Shown: one piece after another, positions 10,226 through 19,092 of the stretch
Position numbering within the stretch: the first letter of the stretch is position 1
How the letters are laid out: each line of letters starts with the position of its first letter
NCBI RefSeq assembly: GCF_018263925.1
Contig: NZ_JAEVHF010000010.1
Coordinates: 62,001-126,000, forward strand
Length of the DNA: 64,000 nt
Source: Kistimonas asteriae
Lineage (GTDB): Bacteria > Pseudomonadota > Gammaproteobacteria > Pseudomonadales > Endozoicomonadaceae
Reading direction: 5' to 3'
The notes under the pieces: model-generated
What the model saw: only the letters and a program-made list of their open reading frames with translations
The model's database searches: none
Told to the model about the DNA's origin: nothing
Translations under genes and position numbers: made by a program

Positions 10226-11755
10226 ATGAACCAGGATGTCATGATGGATATTTGCAATGTCCATAAATCATTTGGCGCGACCCAGGCGTTGTCAGGCGTT
10301 AATTTCACCCTGCGCAAAGGCGAGATACACGCGGTTGCTGGTGAAAATGGTGCGGGTAAATCCACGTTGATGAAAATCATTGATGGCATTCATCAGCCGG
10401 ATTCAGGAACGATTCATGTCAAGGGTAAGCCGGTGGTGATCAAAGGTCCCCTGCAGGCACAGGATCTAGGTATTGGTTTTGTGCATCAGGAAATCGTGCT
10501 GTGTCCTGATGTGTCCGTGGCTGAAAATATCAATATGGCGCTGATCAACCGAAGCCAAAAGTGGTTTGTTGATTTCGGTGCGCTGAAGGCCACGGCCAAA
10601 AAATGCCTTGAGCCGATTGCACCCCATATTGACCCTGGTCAGCGGCTCGATTCCTTGAGTATTTCCGAACAGCAACTGGTTGAAATTGCCAAAGCGTTGT
10701 CGTTGAAATGTAACATCTTGATCCTTGATGAACCCACGGCAGCATTGACAGAAACTGAGTCTGAAGCGTTATTCGCTATCATGCAGTCTCTGAAACAACA
10801 GGGCATCAGTATCATCTATATTAGCCACCGAATGGCGGAGATATTTGAGCAGTGTGACCGGGTCACCGTACTTCGGGATGGGCAGTGGGTCAGTACTGAT
10901 GCTGTCAGTGAAACCAGTCCTGATGAGGTTGTGAGGCGGATGGTTGGTCGTGAAATCAGTCATCTCTACCCTGAAAAGTTTTTCGGTGATCCAGGCAATT
11001 TGGAAGTGTTGCTGGAAGTCAGGCAGTTAACTGATGAAAACCGTTTTCAGGAAATTAATTTCAAACTTCATAAAGGCGAGATTCTGGGTGTTGCAGGGTT
11101 GATGGGGGCAGGGCGCAGTGAAATGGTCAAGGCGATCTGTGGTCTGCACCCCAAGACGATGGGCAAGTTTTTGCTGAAAGGTGAAGAGGTTCGAATCAGC
11201 GACTATCAGGACAGTATTGCCTGCGGTGTTGCCTACCTGTCAGAAGATCGAAAGGAAACCGGCGTCTTTCTTGACCTGTCGATTGCCGGGAATGTCTCAG
11301 TACTGAAGCTTGGACAAGTAAGTAATCGCTGGGGCGTTATCAGTAAAACCAGTGAGCAGACACAGGCGTCGCGGTTAACAGAACAGCTGCGATTGAAAAG
11401 CGCGGGTATGGATAAACCGGTTTCCTCCCTCAGTGGCGGTAACCAGCAGAAGGTTGCCATTGCCAAGATCCTGTCGATTAATCCGTCCATCATCATTATG
11501 GATGAACCGACCCGTGGAATAGACGTCGGTGCCAAGGTTGAAATTCATCAGCTGATTCGTCGTCTGGCCAATGAAGGGGTTGGCGTTATTGTCATTTCTT
11601 CCGAGCTGCCTGAAGTGGTAGGGCTTTGTGACCGGGTTATGGTTATGCATCAGGGCCAACAGCAGGGGACGCTCAGCGGCGCTGACATTACCGAAGAAAA
11701 TATCATTCAGCTGGCATCAGGACTCACCACCACAACAGGGCTGGAAATCGCATGA
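10226..11755 (+). CDS. Sugar ABC transporter ATP-binding protein (RbsA/XylG/MglA-like, two ATPase domains)
   Basis: This 509-residue protein is the duplicated ATPase typical of CUT2 sugar importers. Domain 1 has Walker A GENGAGKST near residues 38-46, the signature LSISEQQLVEIAKAL and Walker B ILILDEPTAAL. Domain 2 has a degenerate Walker A (GLMGAGRSE), signature LSGGNQQKVAIAKIL near residue 402 and Walker B IIIMDEPTRGIDVG. A degenerate second P-loop is normal in this family. ATG 10226 follows a GAGGACAGG ribosome-binding stretch, and the gene overlaps the permease start by four bases (ATGA), showing coupling. Confidence 0.95.
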   Translation: MNQDVMMDICNVHKSFGATQALSGVNFTLRKGEIHAVAGENGAGKSTLMKIIDGIHQPDSGTIHVKGKPVVIKGPLQAQDLGIGFVHQEIVLCPDVSVAENINMALINRSQKWFVDFGALKATAKKCLEPIAPHIDPGQRLDSLSISEQQLVEIAKALSLKCNILILDEPTAALTETESEALFAIMQSLKQQGISIIYISHRMAEIFEQCDRVTVLRDGQWVSTDAVSETSPDEVVRRMVGREISHLYPEKFFGDPGNLEVLLEVRQLTDENRFQEINFKLHKGEILGVAGLMGAGRSEMVKAICGLHPKTMGKFLLKGEEVRISDYQDSIACGVAYLSEDRKETGVFLDLSIAGNVSVLKLGQVSNRWGVISKTSEQTQASRLTEQLRLKSAGMDKPVSSLSGGNQQKVAIAKILSINPSIIIMDEPTRGIDVGAKVEIHQLIRRLANEGVGVIVISSELPEVVGLCDRVMVMHQGQQQGTLSGADITEENIIQLASGLTTTTGLEIA

Positions 11756-12774
11756 ATAACGTAGAAACCAACCCGTCACCGGTACTTCAATCCCGTACGA
11801 CTTCCGGCTTCTTTGACCGGCTGAAAGGGTTGAAGAATATGCGTGAAGCGACGTTGATTCTGATCATTGTCGCTATTTTTATCGGCATGAGCTTTGCGTC
11901 ACCCTATTTTCTGACCTGGCACAACATGAAGGCGATGATGCTTTCCTTCTCCACGGAAGGGATTGTTGTGGTCGGTATGACTGTGTTGATCATTGTTGGC
12001 GGGATTGATTTGTCCGTTGGGGCGGTGATGTGCCTGGCCATGGTCATTGCCGGCAAGCTATTCCTGATGGGTATGAATCCGTGGTTGGCCAGCCTGATCA
12101 GTATTGGCTGCTGTTCATTCGCGGGTTACCTGATGGGTTTGACTGTGACCCGTATCGGACTGCATACCTTTATAGCCTCTTTGGCGCTGATGGGGATAGC
12201 CCGCGGTCTCAGTATGACCATTACCCAGGGGACGCCGCTTTCCCTGTTCACTCTTCCGCCGTCGTTTAAGTTTATTGGTCAGGGAACCGTGTTCGGGGTG
12301 CCTTTCGTGATTATCATCTTTTTTGTGGTGATAGTGATCAGCGACTATCTCCTGCGCCATGCGGCAGCCTTCAGAAAGGTGTTTTACACCGGCAGCAATG
12401 AAAAGGCAGCGGAATATTCCGGCATCAATGTTAATCGTGTGAAGCTGGGCGCTATCGTACTCTGTACGACGTTGGCTGGATTTGCCGGCATTATCTACAT
12501 GTCCAAGTTTGGCGCAGCGACACCCAATTTTGGTGTAGGACTGGAATTGAATATCATTGCCGCAGCTGTCATTGGTGGCGCCAGCCTGAAAGGGGGTGAA
12601 GGCAGTGTGCTGGGTGCCATTCTGGGTATTGCACTGCTGTCGATCGTGTCCAGTTCCCTGATTCTGCTCAACGTCTCTGTTTACTGGCAGGACCTGATCA
12701 AGGGCGCCATCCTGTTGCTGGCCGTTTCCATTGACCAGATTTTACATAACCGGCGGAGCTGCGCTGCAAGCTAA
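11752..12774 (+). CDS. Sugar ABC transporter permease (RbsC-like)
   Basis: This 340-residue integral membrane protein is the CUT2-family permease (BPD_transp_2) that pairs with the preceding ATPase and binding protein. Many hydrophobic helices are visible, beginning with ATLILIIVAIFIGMSFASPY, plus the family motifs GGIDLSVGAVM and IGGASLKGGEGSV. It starts inside the ATPase stop (ATGA overlap at 11752-11755). About 40 bases separate it from the regulator gene, with no terminator, so the operon probably continues. Confidence 0.94.
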   Translation: MNNVETNPSPVLQSRTTSGFFDRLKGLKNMREATLILIIVAIFIGMSFASPYFLTWHNMKAMMLSFSTEGIVVVGMTVLIIVGGIDLSVGAVMCLAMVIAGKLFLMGMNPWLASLISIGCCSFAGYLMGLTVTRIGLHTFIASLALMGIARGLSMTITQGTPLSLFTLPPSFKFIGQGTVFGVPFVIIIFFVVIVISDYLLRHAAAFRKVFYTGSNEKAAEYSGINVNRVKLGAIVLCTTLAGFAGIIYMSKFGAATPNFGVGLELNIIAAAVIGGASLKGGEGSVLGAILGIALLSIVSSSLILLNVSVYWQDLIKGAILLLAVSIDQILHNRRSCAAS

Positions 12775-12813
12775 CCCTTCTTTGCAGACGATCAGCAGCA
12801 TGGAGAATGATCA

Positions 12814-13788
12814 GTGAGTACTGATTTGGATTTTGAAAATATCCGGCTTTATAGCAAGGTGGTCAGCCTCCATTACCTGGAGGAGCGCAGTCAGGCGGAA
12901 ATCGCCAAGATGCTCACCCTGTCTACTGCCAAGGTGAACCGGATCATACGTCATGCCAGGGAACTTGGCTGGATTGATATTACGATCAATACACCGCACA
13001 ACCACCTGCTGACGATCGAAAACCGTTTGCGCGCAGTGAGTTCGATAGAGAGTGCTGTTATCACGCCTGATTTTTCAACGGATGCGCAGCTGGTGGTGAA
13101 ATCGGCAGGCCGTGCGGCGGCGGGTTACCTCCTGGAACATCTGGAAGATGGCGATACGATCTGTATCAGTGGGGGGAAGGCGGTCAGCGCCATTGTTGAT
13201 GAGATTCGCCCTAAACGACTGTATCAGAATATTACCGTTGTGCCGGCTACGGGCGGGGTTCAGGGTAAGCATTATACCGACGTCAACCACTTGGCCAGTC
13301 AGCTGTCCGAACGCTTGAACGGCAAGGCTTACCAGTTGCATGCGCCACTGTTTGCCGGTTCTGCCAAGGAACGCGACATGTTGATGGCTGTACGCCCGAT
13401 TCAGGAAGTCCTTGACCGGGCGCGGCAGGCCCGGTTCGCACTGTTGGGGATAGGCTCTATTGTGCCGGATGACTCAAGCTACTTTGATCTGTATCCGGCA
13501 TCGAAGCATGAACGGGACAAAATCGTGCAGGCGGATGCAGCCGGTGACCTGTTCGCCCATCTGTTTGACAGCCTGGGTTATCCCTGTCTGGCGGAATATA
13601 ACAGCAAGCTGGTCGGGCTGACGCTGGATGACCTGCAGCATATTCCTCATTCAATTGGTGTCGCGGCCGGTGATGCCAAGGTCATACCCATCTGTGGTGC
13701 CCTGCGCAGTCGACGGCTGAAGACGCTGGTCACCGATGAATGCACATCACTAGCCGTACTGGATGTGCTCGAAAAACATAACAAATAA
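12814..13788 (+). CDS. SorC/DeoR-type sugar-responsive transcriptional regulator
   Basis: This 324-residue regulator has an N-terminal helix-turn-helix (RSQAEIAKMLTLSTAKVNRI) and a C-terminal SorC sugar-phosphate-binding domain (CISGGKAVSAIVDEI, VVPATGGVQGKH, LFAGSAKERDML). Members of this family, such as LsrR, SorC, DeoR of Bacillus and EryD of the erythritol operon, usually repress catabolic operons and are released by a phosphorylated intermediate. Translation probably begins at GTG 12814 with GGAG about nine bases upstream. It lies inside the operon it presumably controls, with the palindrome at 8970-8994 as candidate operator. The effector would be a product of the kinase in the same operon, which is inference. 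Confidence 0.88.
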   Translation: MSTDLDFENIRLYSKVVSLHYLEERSQAEIAKMLTLSTAKVNRIIRHARELGWIDITINTPHNHLLTIENRLRAVSSIESAVITPDFSTDAQLVVKSAGRAAAGYLLEHLEDGDTICISGGKAVSAIVDEIRPKRLYQNITVVPATGGVQGKHYTDVNHLASQLSERLNGKAYQLHAPLFAGSAKERDMLMAVRPIQEVLDRARQARFALLGIGSIVPDDSSYFDLYPASKHERDKIVQADAAGDLFAHLFDSLGYPCLAEYNSKLVGLTLDDLQHIPHSIGVAAGDAKVIPICGALRSRRLKTLVTDECTSLAVLDVLEKHNK

Positions 13789-13810
13789 AACTGCAGGAGT
13801 GATGATATCC

Positions 13811-14779
13811 ATGAATTACAAGACACTGGGCAGTTCAGACATCGAAACATCGGTCATCGGACTGGGCACCTGGGCCATGGGCGGCTGGATGTGGGGTGGC
13901 GGCAATGACCGTGATTCCATTTCAGCGATTCATGCCGCACTGGATAATGGCGTCAACCTCATTGATACGGCGCCGGCCTATGGTCTCGGGCGGTCAGAAT
14001 CGCTTGTGGGTGAAGCCATACGGGGGCGTCGTGACAAGGTGGTACTGGCAACCAAGTGTGGACTTGTCTGGCATACCCAGAAAGGTAACCATTTCTTTGA
14101 TGAAGAAGGTACGCCGGTTTATCGCTACCTGGGCGCTGACGCCATTCGGTATGAGCTGGAACAGAGCCTGAAGCGGCTGGGTACGGACTATATCGACCTC
14201 TATATCACCCACTGGCAGGATCCTACGACACCGATCGCTGAAACCATGGATGCACTCCTGCAACTGAAGCAGGAAGGGAAGATCCGTGCGATTGGGGTCA
14301 GTAATGTGAATGAAACGGAGCTGCGTGAATACCTGGCGTGTGGGCCGGTCGATGCGATTCAGGAAAAGTACAGCATGCTTGACCGCGAGATTGAGGCAGA
14401 CCTGTTGCCTTTGTGTGAACAGCAGGGGGTCGGGGTGCTGAGTTATTCGACCCTGGCTCAGGGGTTGCTGACCGGAAAAATTGGGCCGGATCGCCAGTTC
14501 AGGGGCGATGATCAGCGTATCACCGATCCGCGTTTTAGCCTTGAAAACCGTCAGAAGGTGGCAGATATGCTCGCGGCGATGGCACCGCTTGCCCATGCGC
14601 ATAATGTCAGCATTGCGCAATTGGTGATTGCCTGGACGATTGCTCAGTCAGGCCAGATGTTTGCATTGTGTGGCGCCCGGGATGCCAGGCAGTCTGAAGA
14701 AAATGCGGTGGCAGGCCAAGTGACACTGACAGCGGCAGAGATCGATCAGGTGTCGACGGCACTGTCAGCGTTCTTTTGA
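13811..14779 (+). CDS. Aldo/keto reductase
   Basis: This 322-residue protein belongs to the aldo/keto reductase superfamily (NAD(P)H-linked carbonyl/alcohol interconversion). It starts MNYKTLGSSDIETSVIGLGT. The catalytic tetrad is visible: Asp and Tyr in NLIDTAPAYGLGRSE, Lys in VLATKCGL and His in LYITHWQDP. The frame is open from 13763 inside the regulator gene, but ATG 13811 gives the family N-terminus and has AGGAG (13795-13799) upstream. In this operon it could oxidise an incoming polyol or reduce a released aldehyde; the sequence does not decide. The substrate is unknown. Confidence 0.9.
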   Translation: MNYKTLGSSDIETSVIGLGTWAMGGWMWGGGNDRDSISAIHAALDNGVNLIDTAPAYGLGRSESLVGEAIRGRRDKVVLATKCGLVWHTQKGNHFFDEEGTPVYRYLGADAIRYELEQSLKRLGTDYIDLYITHWQDPTTPIAETMDALLQLKQEGKIRAIGVSNVNETELREYLACGPVDAIQEKYSMLDREIEADLLPLCEQQGVGVLSYSTLAQGLLTGKIGPDRQFRGDDQRITDPRFSLENRQKVADMLAAMAPLAHAHNVSIAQLVIAWTIAQSGQMFALCGARDARQSEENAVAGQVTLTAAEIDQVSTALSAFF

Positions 14780-14791
14780 TAATGAGAAAGG

Positions 14792-14871
14792 GTCAGGTTG
14801 TTTAATAACAATAACCTGACTGCGTTAAAACAATAAAACAGTTCATCGTACAAAAGTGTTCATGACTTTTG
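14792..14871 (+). repeat. Two inverted repeats in the gap before the GlpD-like gene
   Basis: GTCAGGTT (14792-14799) pairs with AACCTGAC (14813-14820), and CAAAAGT (14851-14857) pairs with ACTTTTG (14865-14871), the second followed by CGGTTTTTC. They fill the 131-base gap between the aldo/keto reductase and the GlpD-like gene. They could be a partial terminator, an mRNA processing or stability element, or operators. Confidence 0.5.
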
Positions 14872-14910
14872 CGGTTTTTCTGTGCCTGGCGATTGATTGA
14901 GTGAATCGAT

Positions 14911-16698
14911 ATGAACGCTGAAACAAGGAAACAAAAGCGCGCCCGATTGTTGCAGTCGCCGGATGTCTCTGTCGTCATTGTTGGGGGCGGCATCAACGGG
15001 ATTGGCCTGTATCGTGAGTTGGCATTACAGGGCGTTGATGTCCTTCTGGTCGAAAAAGAGGATTATTGCAGCGGCGCCAGTGCGGCACCGTCCCGAATGA
15101 TTCATGGTGGTCTGCGTTACCTTGAAAATGGGGAGTTTACCCTTGTCAGGGAGTCCCTGAATGAGCGCAACCGGCTGCTGGCGAATGCGCCCCATTATGT
15201 GCGGCCACTGCCTACGACCATTCCGATTTTTTCCCGGTGGGACGGCGTCTGGCAGGCATTGTTGCGGTTTCTTCGGCTATCAGACAAACAGTCACGACGC
15301 GGGGCGTTTGTTATCAAATTGGGGCTGATGGCGTATGACCTGTTTACCAAAGGGGCAACATCGATGCCCACTCACCGCTTTCATCGGAAGTGTTCAACGA
15401 ACACTCAATGGCCAGCACTGAATAAAGAGACTGTTTGCAGTGCAACCTATTATGACGCCTGGATCAGCTATCCGGAGCGGCTGGCTTTCGAACTCCTCGC
15501 TGATACGGAACAATTGTCTGATACCGGGATGGCATTGAACTATGCCGAGCTGATCCGGGCGGAAGGCGATCAGTTGATGATCGAAGACAGAACCGACGGG
15601 GCACAGATTCGCGTCAAACCACGTGTCGTGGTCAATGCGGCAGGTGCCTGGATTGACTTTACCAATCAGGCATTTTCGATGCCTACGCAGTTTATCGGCG
15701 GCACCAAGGGTTCCCACCTGATTATCAATAACCGGGAACTGTATCAGGCGACCGGCGGAGGGATGATTTATTACGAAAATCCCGAAGGTCGCATCTGCAT
15801 TCTGTTTCCTTATTTTGACAATGTGCTGGTGGGGTCGACGGATATCAGTATCACCAATCCGGATACTGCCGTCTGCACCGCAGAGGAAACGGCCTATATC
15901 CTGGAATCGCTCAAATACATATTCCCTGATATCACGATCAGCCATGATGAGATCGTCTATCGGTTCAGCGGTGTACGTCCACTGCCGGCCAGCGATCGTG
16001 AGACCAACGGCCAGATATCCAGGGATCATAGCTGTCGGGTGATGCCTGCCAGTGAGGATCAACCCTTTCCGGTTTATTCCATGGTGGGGGGGAAATGGAC
16101 GACATTCCGCAGTTTTGCGGAACAGGTCGCTGACCGGGTGCTCGCTGATCTGGATGTGACACGGCAGCAGTCAACGCATGCGCTGGCGATCGGGGGAGGA
16201 AAGGATTATCCCGAAAGCGACAGTGAACGTGAGCACTGGTGTCAGCAGTTCAGTGAAAAATATGGGTGTTCGATCTTACGTGCAGAACAGCTGCTGATGC
16301 GTTATGGCACCTGCGCAGTTGCCTTGGCTGAAAAGTATGATCTTGGCAATGACAGACCGCTGGAGCACCACACTGGCTACTCGTATGGCGAGCTGACTTA
16401 CCTGATTGGCAGTGAACAGGTTGTCCATCTTTCCGACCTGCTGTTGCGGCGCACAGCACTGGCGATTAGTGGCGAACTGAATATGGCGATGGTTCAGGAG
16501 TTCAATGAACTGCTGGCTCGTCAGTCAGGCTGGTCTGCCGAGGTGGCAGAAGAGGAGCTCAGCCGTACGCTCTCTCACCTGGAAAAACACCATGGACTGG
16601 ATCACAACACACTCAATAAAAGACCCTCAATCAGGAGTGAAGAGCACCATGTATCAAGCCAAGAAAGTGCGTATGAAGCGGTTGTTCAGGCGGGGTAA
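14911..16698 (+). CDS. FAD-dependent glycerol-3-phosphate dehydrogenase family protein (GlpD/EryB-like)
   Basis: This 595-residue flavoprotein belongs to the GlpD/GlpA family, which oxidises glycerol 3-phosphate or related polyol phosphates and passes electrons to quinone. The FAD motif VIVGGGINGIG lies near residues 22-32, followed by the family hallmarks PSRMIHGGLRYLE and VVNAAGAWID, and later a C-terminal GlpD helical domain. It is longer than E. coli GlpD (501). In erythritol operons the equivalent enzyme EryB oxidises erythritol phosphate, so a polyol phosphate made by the adjacent kinase is a plausible substrate; this is inference. No strong Shine-Dalgarno is seen before ATG 14911. The 3' end overlaps the aldolase gene by 50 bases. 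Confidence 0.88.
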   Translation: MNAETRKQKRARLLQSPDVSVVIVGGGINGIGLYRELALQGVDVLLVEKEDYCSGASAAPSRMIHGGLRYLENGEFTLVRESLNERNRLLANAPHYVRPLPTTIPIFSRWDGVWQALLRFLRLSDKQSRRGAFVIKLGLMAYDLFTKGATSMPTHRFHRKCSTNTQWPALNKETVCSATYYDAWISYPERLAFELLADTEQLSDTGMALNYAELIRAEGDQLMIEDRTDGAQIRVKPRVVVNAAGAWIDFTNQAFSMPTQFIGGTKGSHLIINNRELYQATGGGMIYYENPEGRICILFPYFDNVLVGSTDISITNPDTAVCTAEETAYILESLKYIFPDITISHDEIVYRFSGVRPLPASDRETNGQISRDHSCRVMPASEDQPFPVYSMVGGKWTTFRSFAEQVADRVLADLDVTRQQSTHALAIGGGKDYPESDSEREHWCQQFSEKYGCSILRAEQLLMRYGTCAVALAEKYDLGNDRPLEHHTGYSYGELTYLIGSEQVVHLSDLLLRRTALAISGELNMAMVQEFNELLARQSGWSAEVAEEELSRTLSHLEKHHGLDHNTLNKRPSIRSEEHHVSSQESAYEAVVQAG

Positions 16699-17494
16699 GT
16701 GTCTGGATGTCGCTATTGACCATGGCGTTTGTAATGAACCCGGTTTCCTGGACGGCCTGGAGGATATGGGTAAAGTCGTCGGCCAGTTGGTGGATGCTGG
16801 CCCCGATGCCATTCAGATGAATTTTGGGCAGAGTGACCTGTTGCAGGAAATTGAAGGCAAGGAAAAGCCTGCGTTGGTGATGCGCGTTGATTTGGGGAAT
16901 CCCTACAATGCTGATCGACACCGGGTCATGTGGGCACAACTTCAGAATGATCAGGAACCGCTATTGCCTGCACTGCAAATGGATGCGGCCTGTGTGGTCG
17001 TCAACCTGTTCATGCTGCCGGATGAGCCGGACCTGTTCCGTCAGTGTGTGAACAATATCAGCCGTATCCGTAATGATTGCGACAAGTACGGGTTGCCGCT
17101 GATGATTGAACCGCTGGTCATGCAGGATAACAGCATCCGGGGCGGTTACATGGTCGATGGCGACCGGGAGAAAATTGTGACCCTGGTGCGTCTGGCCCGT
17201 GAGCTGGGAGCCGACATCATCAAGGCGGATCCGACGGCCAATGCAGAAGATTTCCATGAGGTGGTGGAAACGGCCCGCTGTCCGGTACTGGTGCGCGGTG
17301 GCGGCAAGGAAGATCTGAGAACCGTCTTCACCAAGGCGCGGCAGCTGCTGGATCAGGGTGCCATGGGGATGGTGTACGGTCGTAATATCTATCAGCACGA
17401 GAATCCGCGGCAGGTGGTAAGGTCCTTCATGGCGATGATCCATGACGGTGCCAGTGCGGAGCAGGCGTGGGATATCTACCACTCAGAAAAATAA
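16649..17494 (+). CDS. Class I aldolase of the DhnA/FbaB/LsrF family
   Basis: This 281-residue protein has the TIM-barrel class I aldolase signature of the DhnA family: CLDVAIDHGVCNEPG near the N-terminus, a candidate Schiff-base Lys in GADIIKADPTANAEDF, and a phosphate-binding end (VRGGGKEDLRTVF, GMVYGRNIYQ). Relatives include FbaB, which splits fructose bisphosphate, and LsrF, which processes phosphorylated autoinducer-2. The frame is open from 16505, but ATG 16649 has AGGAG eleven bases upstream and gives the normal start. Here it probably cleaves or rearranges a ketose phosphate made by the neighbouring enzymes. The exact reaction is unknown. Confidence 0.85.
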   Translation: MYQAKKVRMKRLFRRGKCLDVAIDHGVCNEPGFLDGLEDMGKVVGQLVDAGPDAIQMNFGQSDLLQEIEGKEKPALVMRVDLGNPYNADRHRVMWAQLQNDQEPLLPALQMDAACVVVNLFMLPDEPDLFRQCVNNISRIRNDCDKYGLPLMIEPLVMQDNSIRGGYMVDGDREKIVTLVRLARELGADIIKADPTANAEDFHEVVETARCPVLVRGGGKEDLRTVFTKARQLLDQGAMGMVYGRNIYQHENPRQVVRSFMAMIHDGASAEQAWDIYHSEK

Positions 17495-17514
17495 TCGAAT
17501 CAAGGGAGTCCATC

Positions 17515-19068
17515 ATGCCGCCGTACCTTTTGGGACTGGATAATGGCAACACGGTTACCAAAGCTGCCATCTTTGACCTGACGGGCCGAGAGATCGGCGT
17601 AGCGGCGGAGCCGGTTCAGACCCGGCATCCGGCGCCGGGTCATGTTGAGCGGGATATGACCGAGGTCTGGCAACAGACCGCGCGTGCTATCCGGCAGGTC
17701 TTGCAGGCAACCGGTATTGCTCCCGGTGACATCGCTGCTATTGGTTGTAGTGGACAGGGCAACGGTGTTTATCTGCTGGATCATGACCAACAGCCGTTGT
17801 TTGCCATTCCGTCGATGGATTCCCGTGCCGTAGCGCTGGTGGCTGAATGGCAGCAGGAAGGGCGTGGTCAGACCATTTACCCGATCAACTACCAGGGGAT
17901 CTGGTCAGCGCAGACCGGTATGTTGCTGGCCTGGCTGAAGCGGTTTGATCCTGTCGTTTATGAGCAGATTGGTACGGCGTTCTTCTGTAAGGATTACATT
18001 AATTTCTGCCTGACCGGGGAACGGGCGACGGAAGTTACCGATGCCAGTGGTGGTGGACTGATTGATGTAAAAGACCGGCAGTACAGCGATGCGTTGTTCC
18101 GTCTTTATGGTATGCCTGAGGCGGTGAGCTATCTACCGCCTCTGCTTGAAAGCACGGATGTTGTGGGGACCGTCACGGCGGCAGCAGCAGAGGTCACGGG
18201 GCTACAGGCAGGCGTACCCGTTATTGCCGGGCTGTTCGATGTGGTGGCCAGTGCCCTGGGGGCGGGAGTGGTGGAAACCGGTGATGCATCCATCATTGCC
18301 GGCACCTGGAGTATCAATCAGGTCATTGTCGACCAGCCCATCGCTAATCCTGACGTGTTCATGTCCTGTGTCTTTGACCGGGAACGGTATATCGCCATTG
18401 AGTCCAGCGCGACATCGGCCACGAACCTGGAATGGTTCGTCAATGAATGCCTGGGTTTGGAAAAGCAGGAAGCGGATAGTGAAGGACGTTCAGTCTTTGA
18501 AACCGTTAACCGGATGGTGGCATCCACCCCGGTTGACGACAGTCTTCCGCTTTTTCATCCGTTCCTTCACGGCACGAATACGCATCCCGGTCTGCGAGCC
18601 GGTTTCTATGGTATTTCGGGGGGACAGGGAAAACGGCATTTATTGCGTAGTTTGTATGAAGGGGTGGCATTCGGGCATCTCAACCATATCAATCAACTGC
18701 GTCAGGCAGGGGCTGATTTCAAGCAGGCACGGCTGACCGGCGGTGGATCACGCAGCCACATCTGGGCGCAGATGTTTGCCGATATTCTGGAAATACCCAT
18801 CGATGTCCCTAATGGCATTGAAATCGGCGCACGAGGGGCGGCAATGGCTGCCGGTGTGGGTGTCGGGCTTTACCGGGATCTGGCCGAGGGAGTTCGTCAG
18901 ACAACGCAAATTGAGCGCCATCATGCCCCGGACCCATCCATGTTCCCCTGTTACCGGACGCGTTATCAGCGTTATCAGCTACTGACGACACTGATGGCGC
19001 AATACTGTGCGGCCGTACAGCGACTTGATACGGTGTCCGGTGATCACAAAGTGCTGGAAACCGCATAA
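17515..19068 (+). CDS. FGGY-family carbohydrate kinase, L-xylulokinase (LyxK)-like
   Basis: This 517-residue kinase of the FGGY family starts with the ATPase phosphate loop GLDNGNTVTKAAIFD. Further family motifs are ERDMTEVWQQTARAI, GCSGQGNGVYLLD, VIAGLFDVVASALGAG and ARLTGGGSRSHIWAQMFADI. From memory the overall pattern is closest to L-xylulose/3-keto-L-gulonate kinase LyxK, and it also resembles erythritol kinase EryA. ATG 17515 has AAGGGAGTC upstream. It would phosphorylate the imported polyol or ketose, trapping it for the GlpD-like dehydrogenase and the aldolase. The true substrate cannot be read from sequence. Confidence 0.9.
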   Translation: MPPYLLGLDNGNTVTKAAIFDLTGREIGVAAEPVQTRHPAPGHVERDMTEVWQQTARAIRQVLQATGIAPGDIAAIGCSGQGNGVYLLDHDQQPLFAIPSMDSRAVALVAEWQQEGRGQTIYPINYQGIWSAQTGMLLAWLKRFDPVVYEQIGTAFFCKDYINFCLTGERATEVTDASGGGLIDVKDRQYSDALFRLYGMPEAVSYLPPLLESTDVVGTVTAAAAEVTGLQAGVPVIAGLFDVVASALGAGVVETGDASIIAGTWSINQVIVDQPIANPDVFMSCVFDRERYIAIESSATSATNLEWFVNECLGLEKQEADSEGRSVFETVNRMVASTPVDDSLPLFHPFLHGTNTHPGLRAGFYGISGGQGKRHLLRSLYEGVAFGHLNHINQLRQAGADFKQARLTGGGSRSHIWAQMFADILEIPIDVPNGIEIGARGAAMAAGVGVGLYRDLAEGVRQTTQIERHHAPDPSMFPCYRTRYQRYQLLTTLMAQYCAAVQRLDTVSGDHKVLETA

Positions 19069-19092
19069 CAATAACAATGGGAGTCTCCCGTC

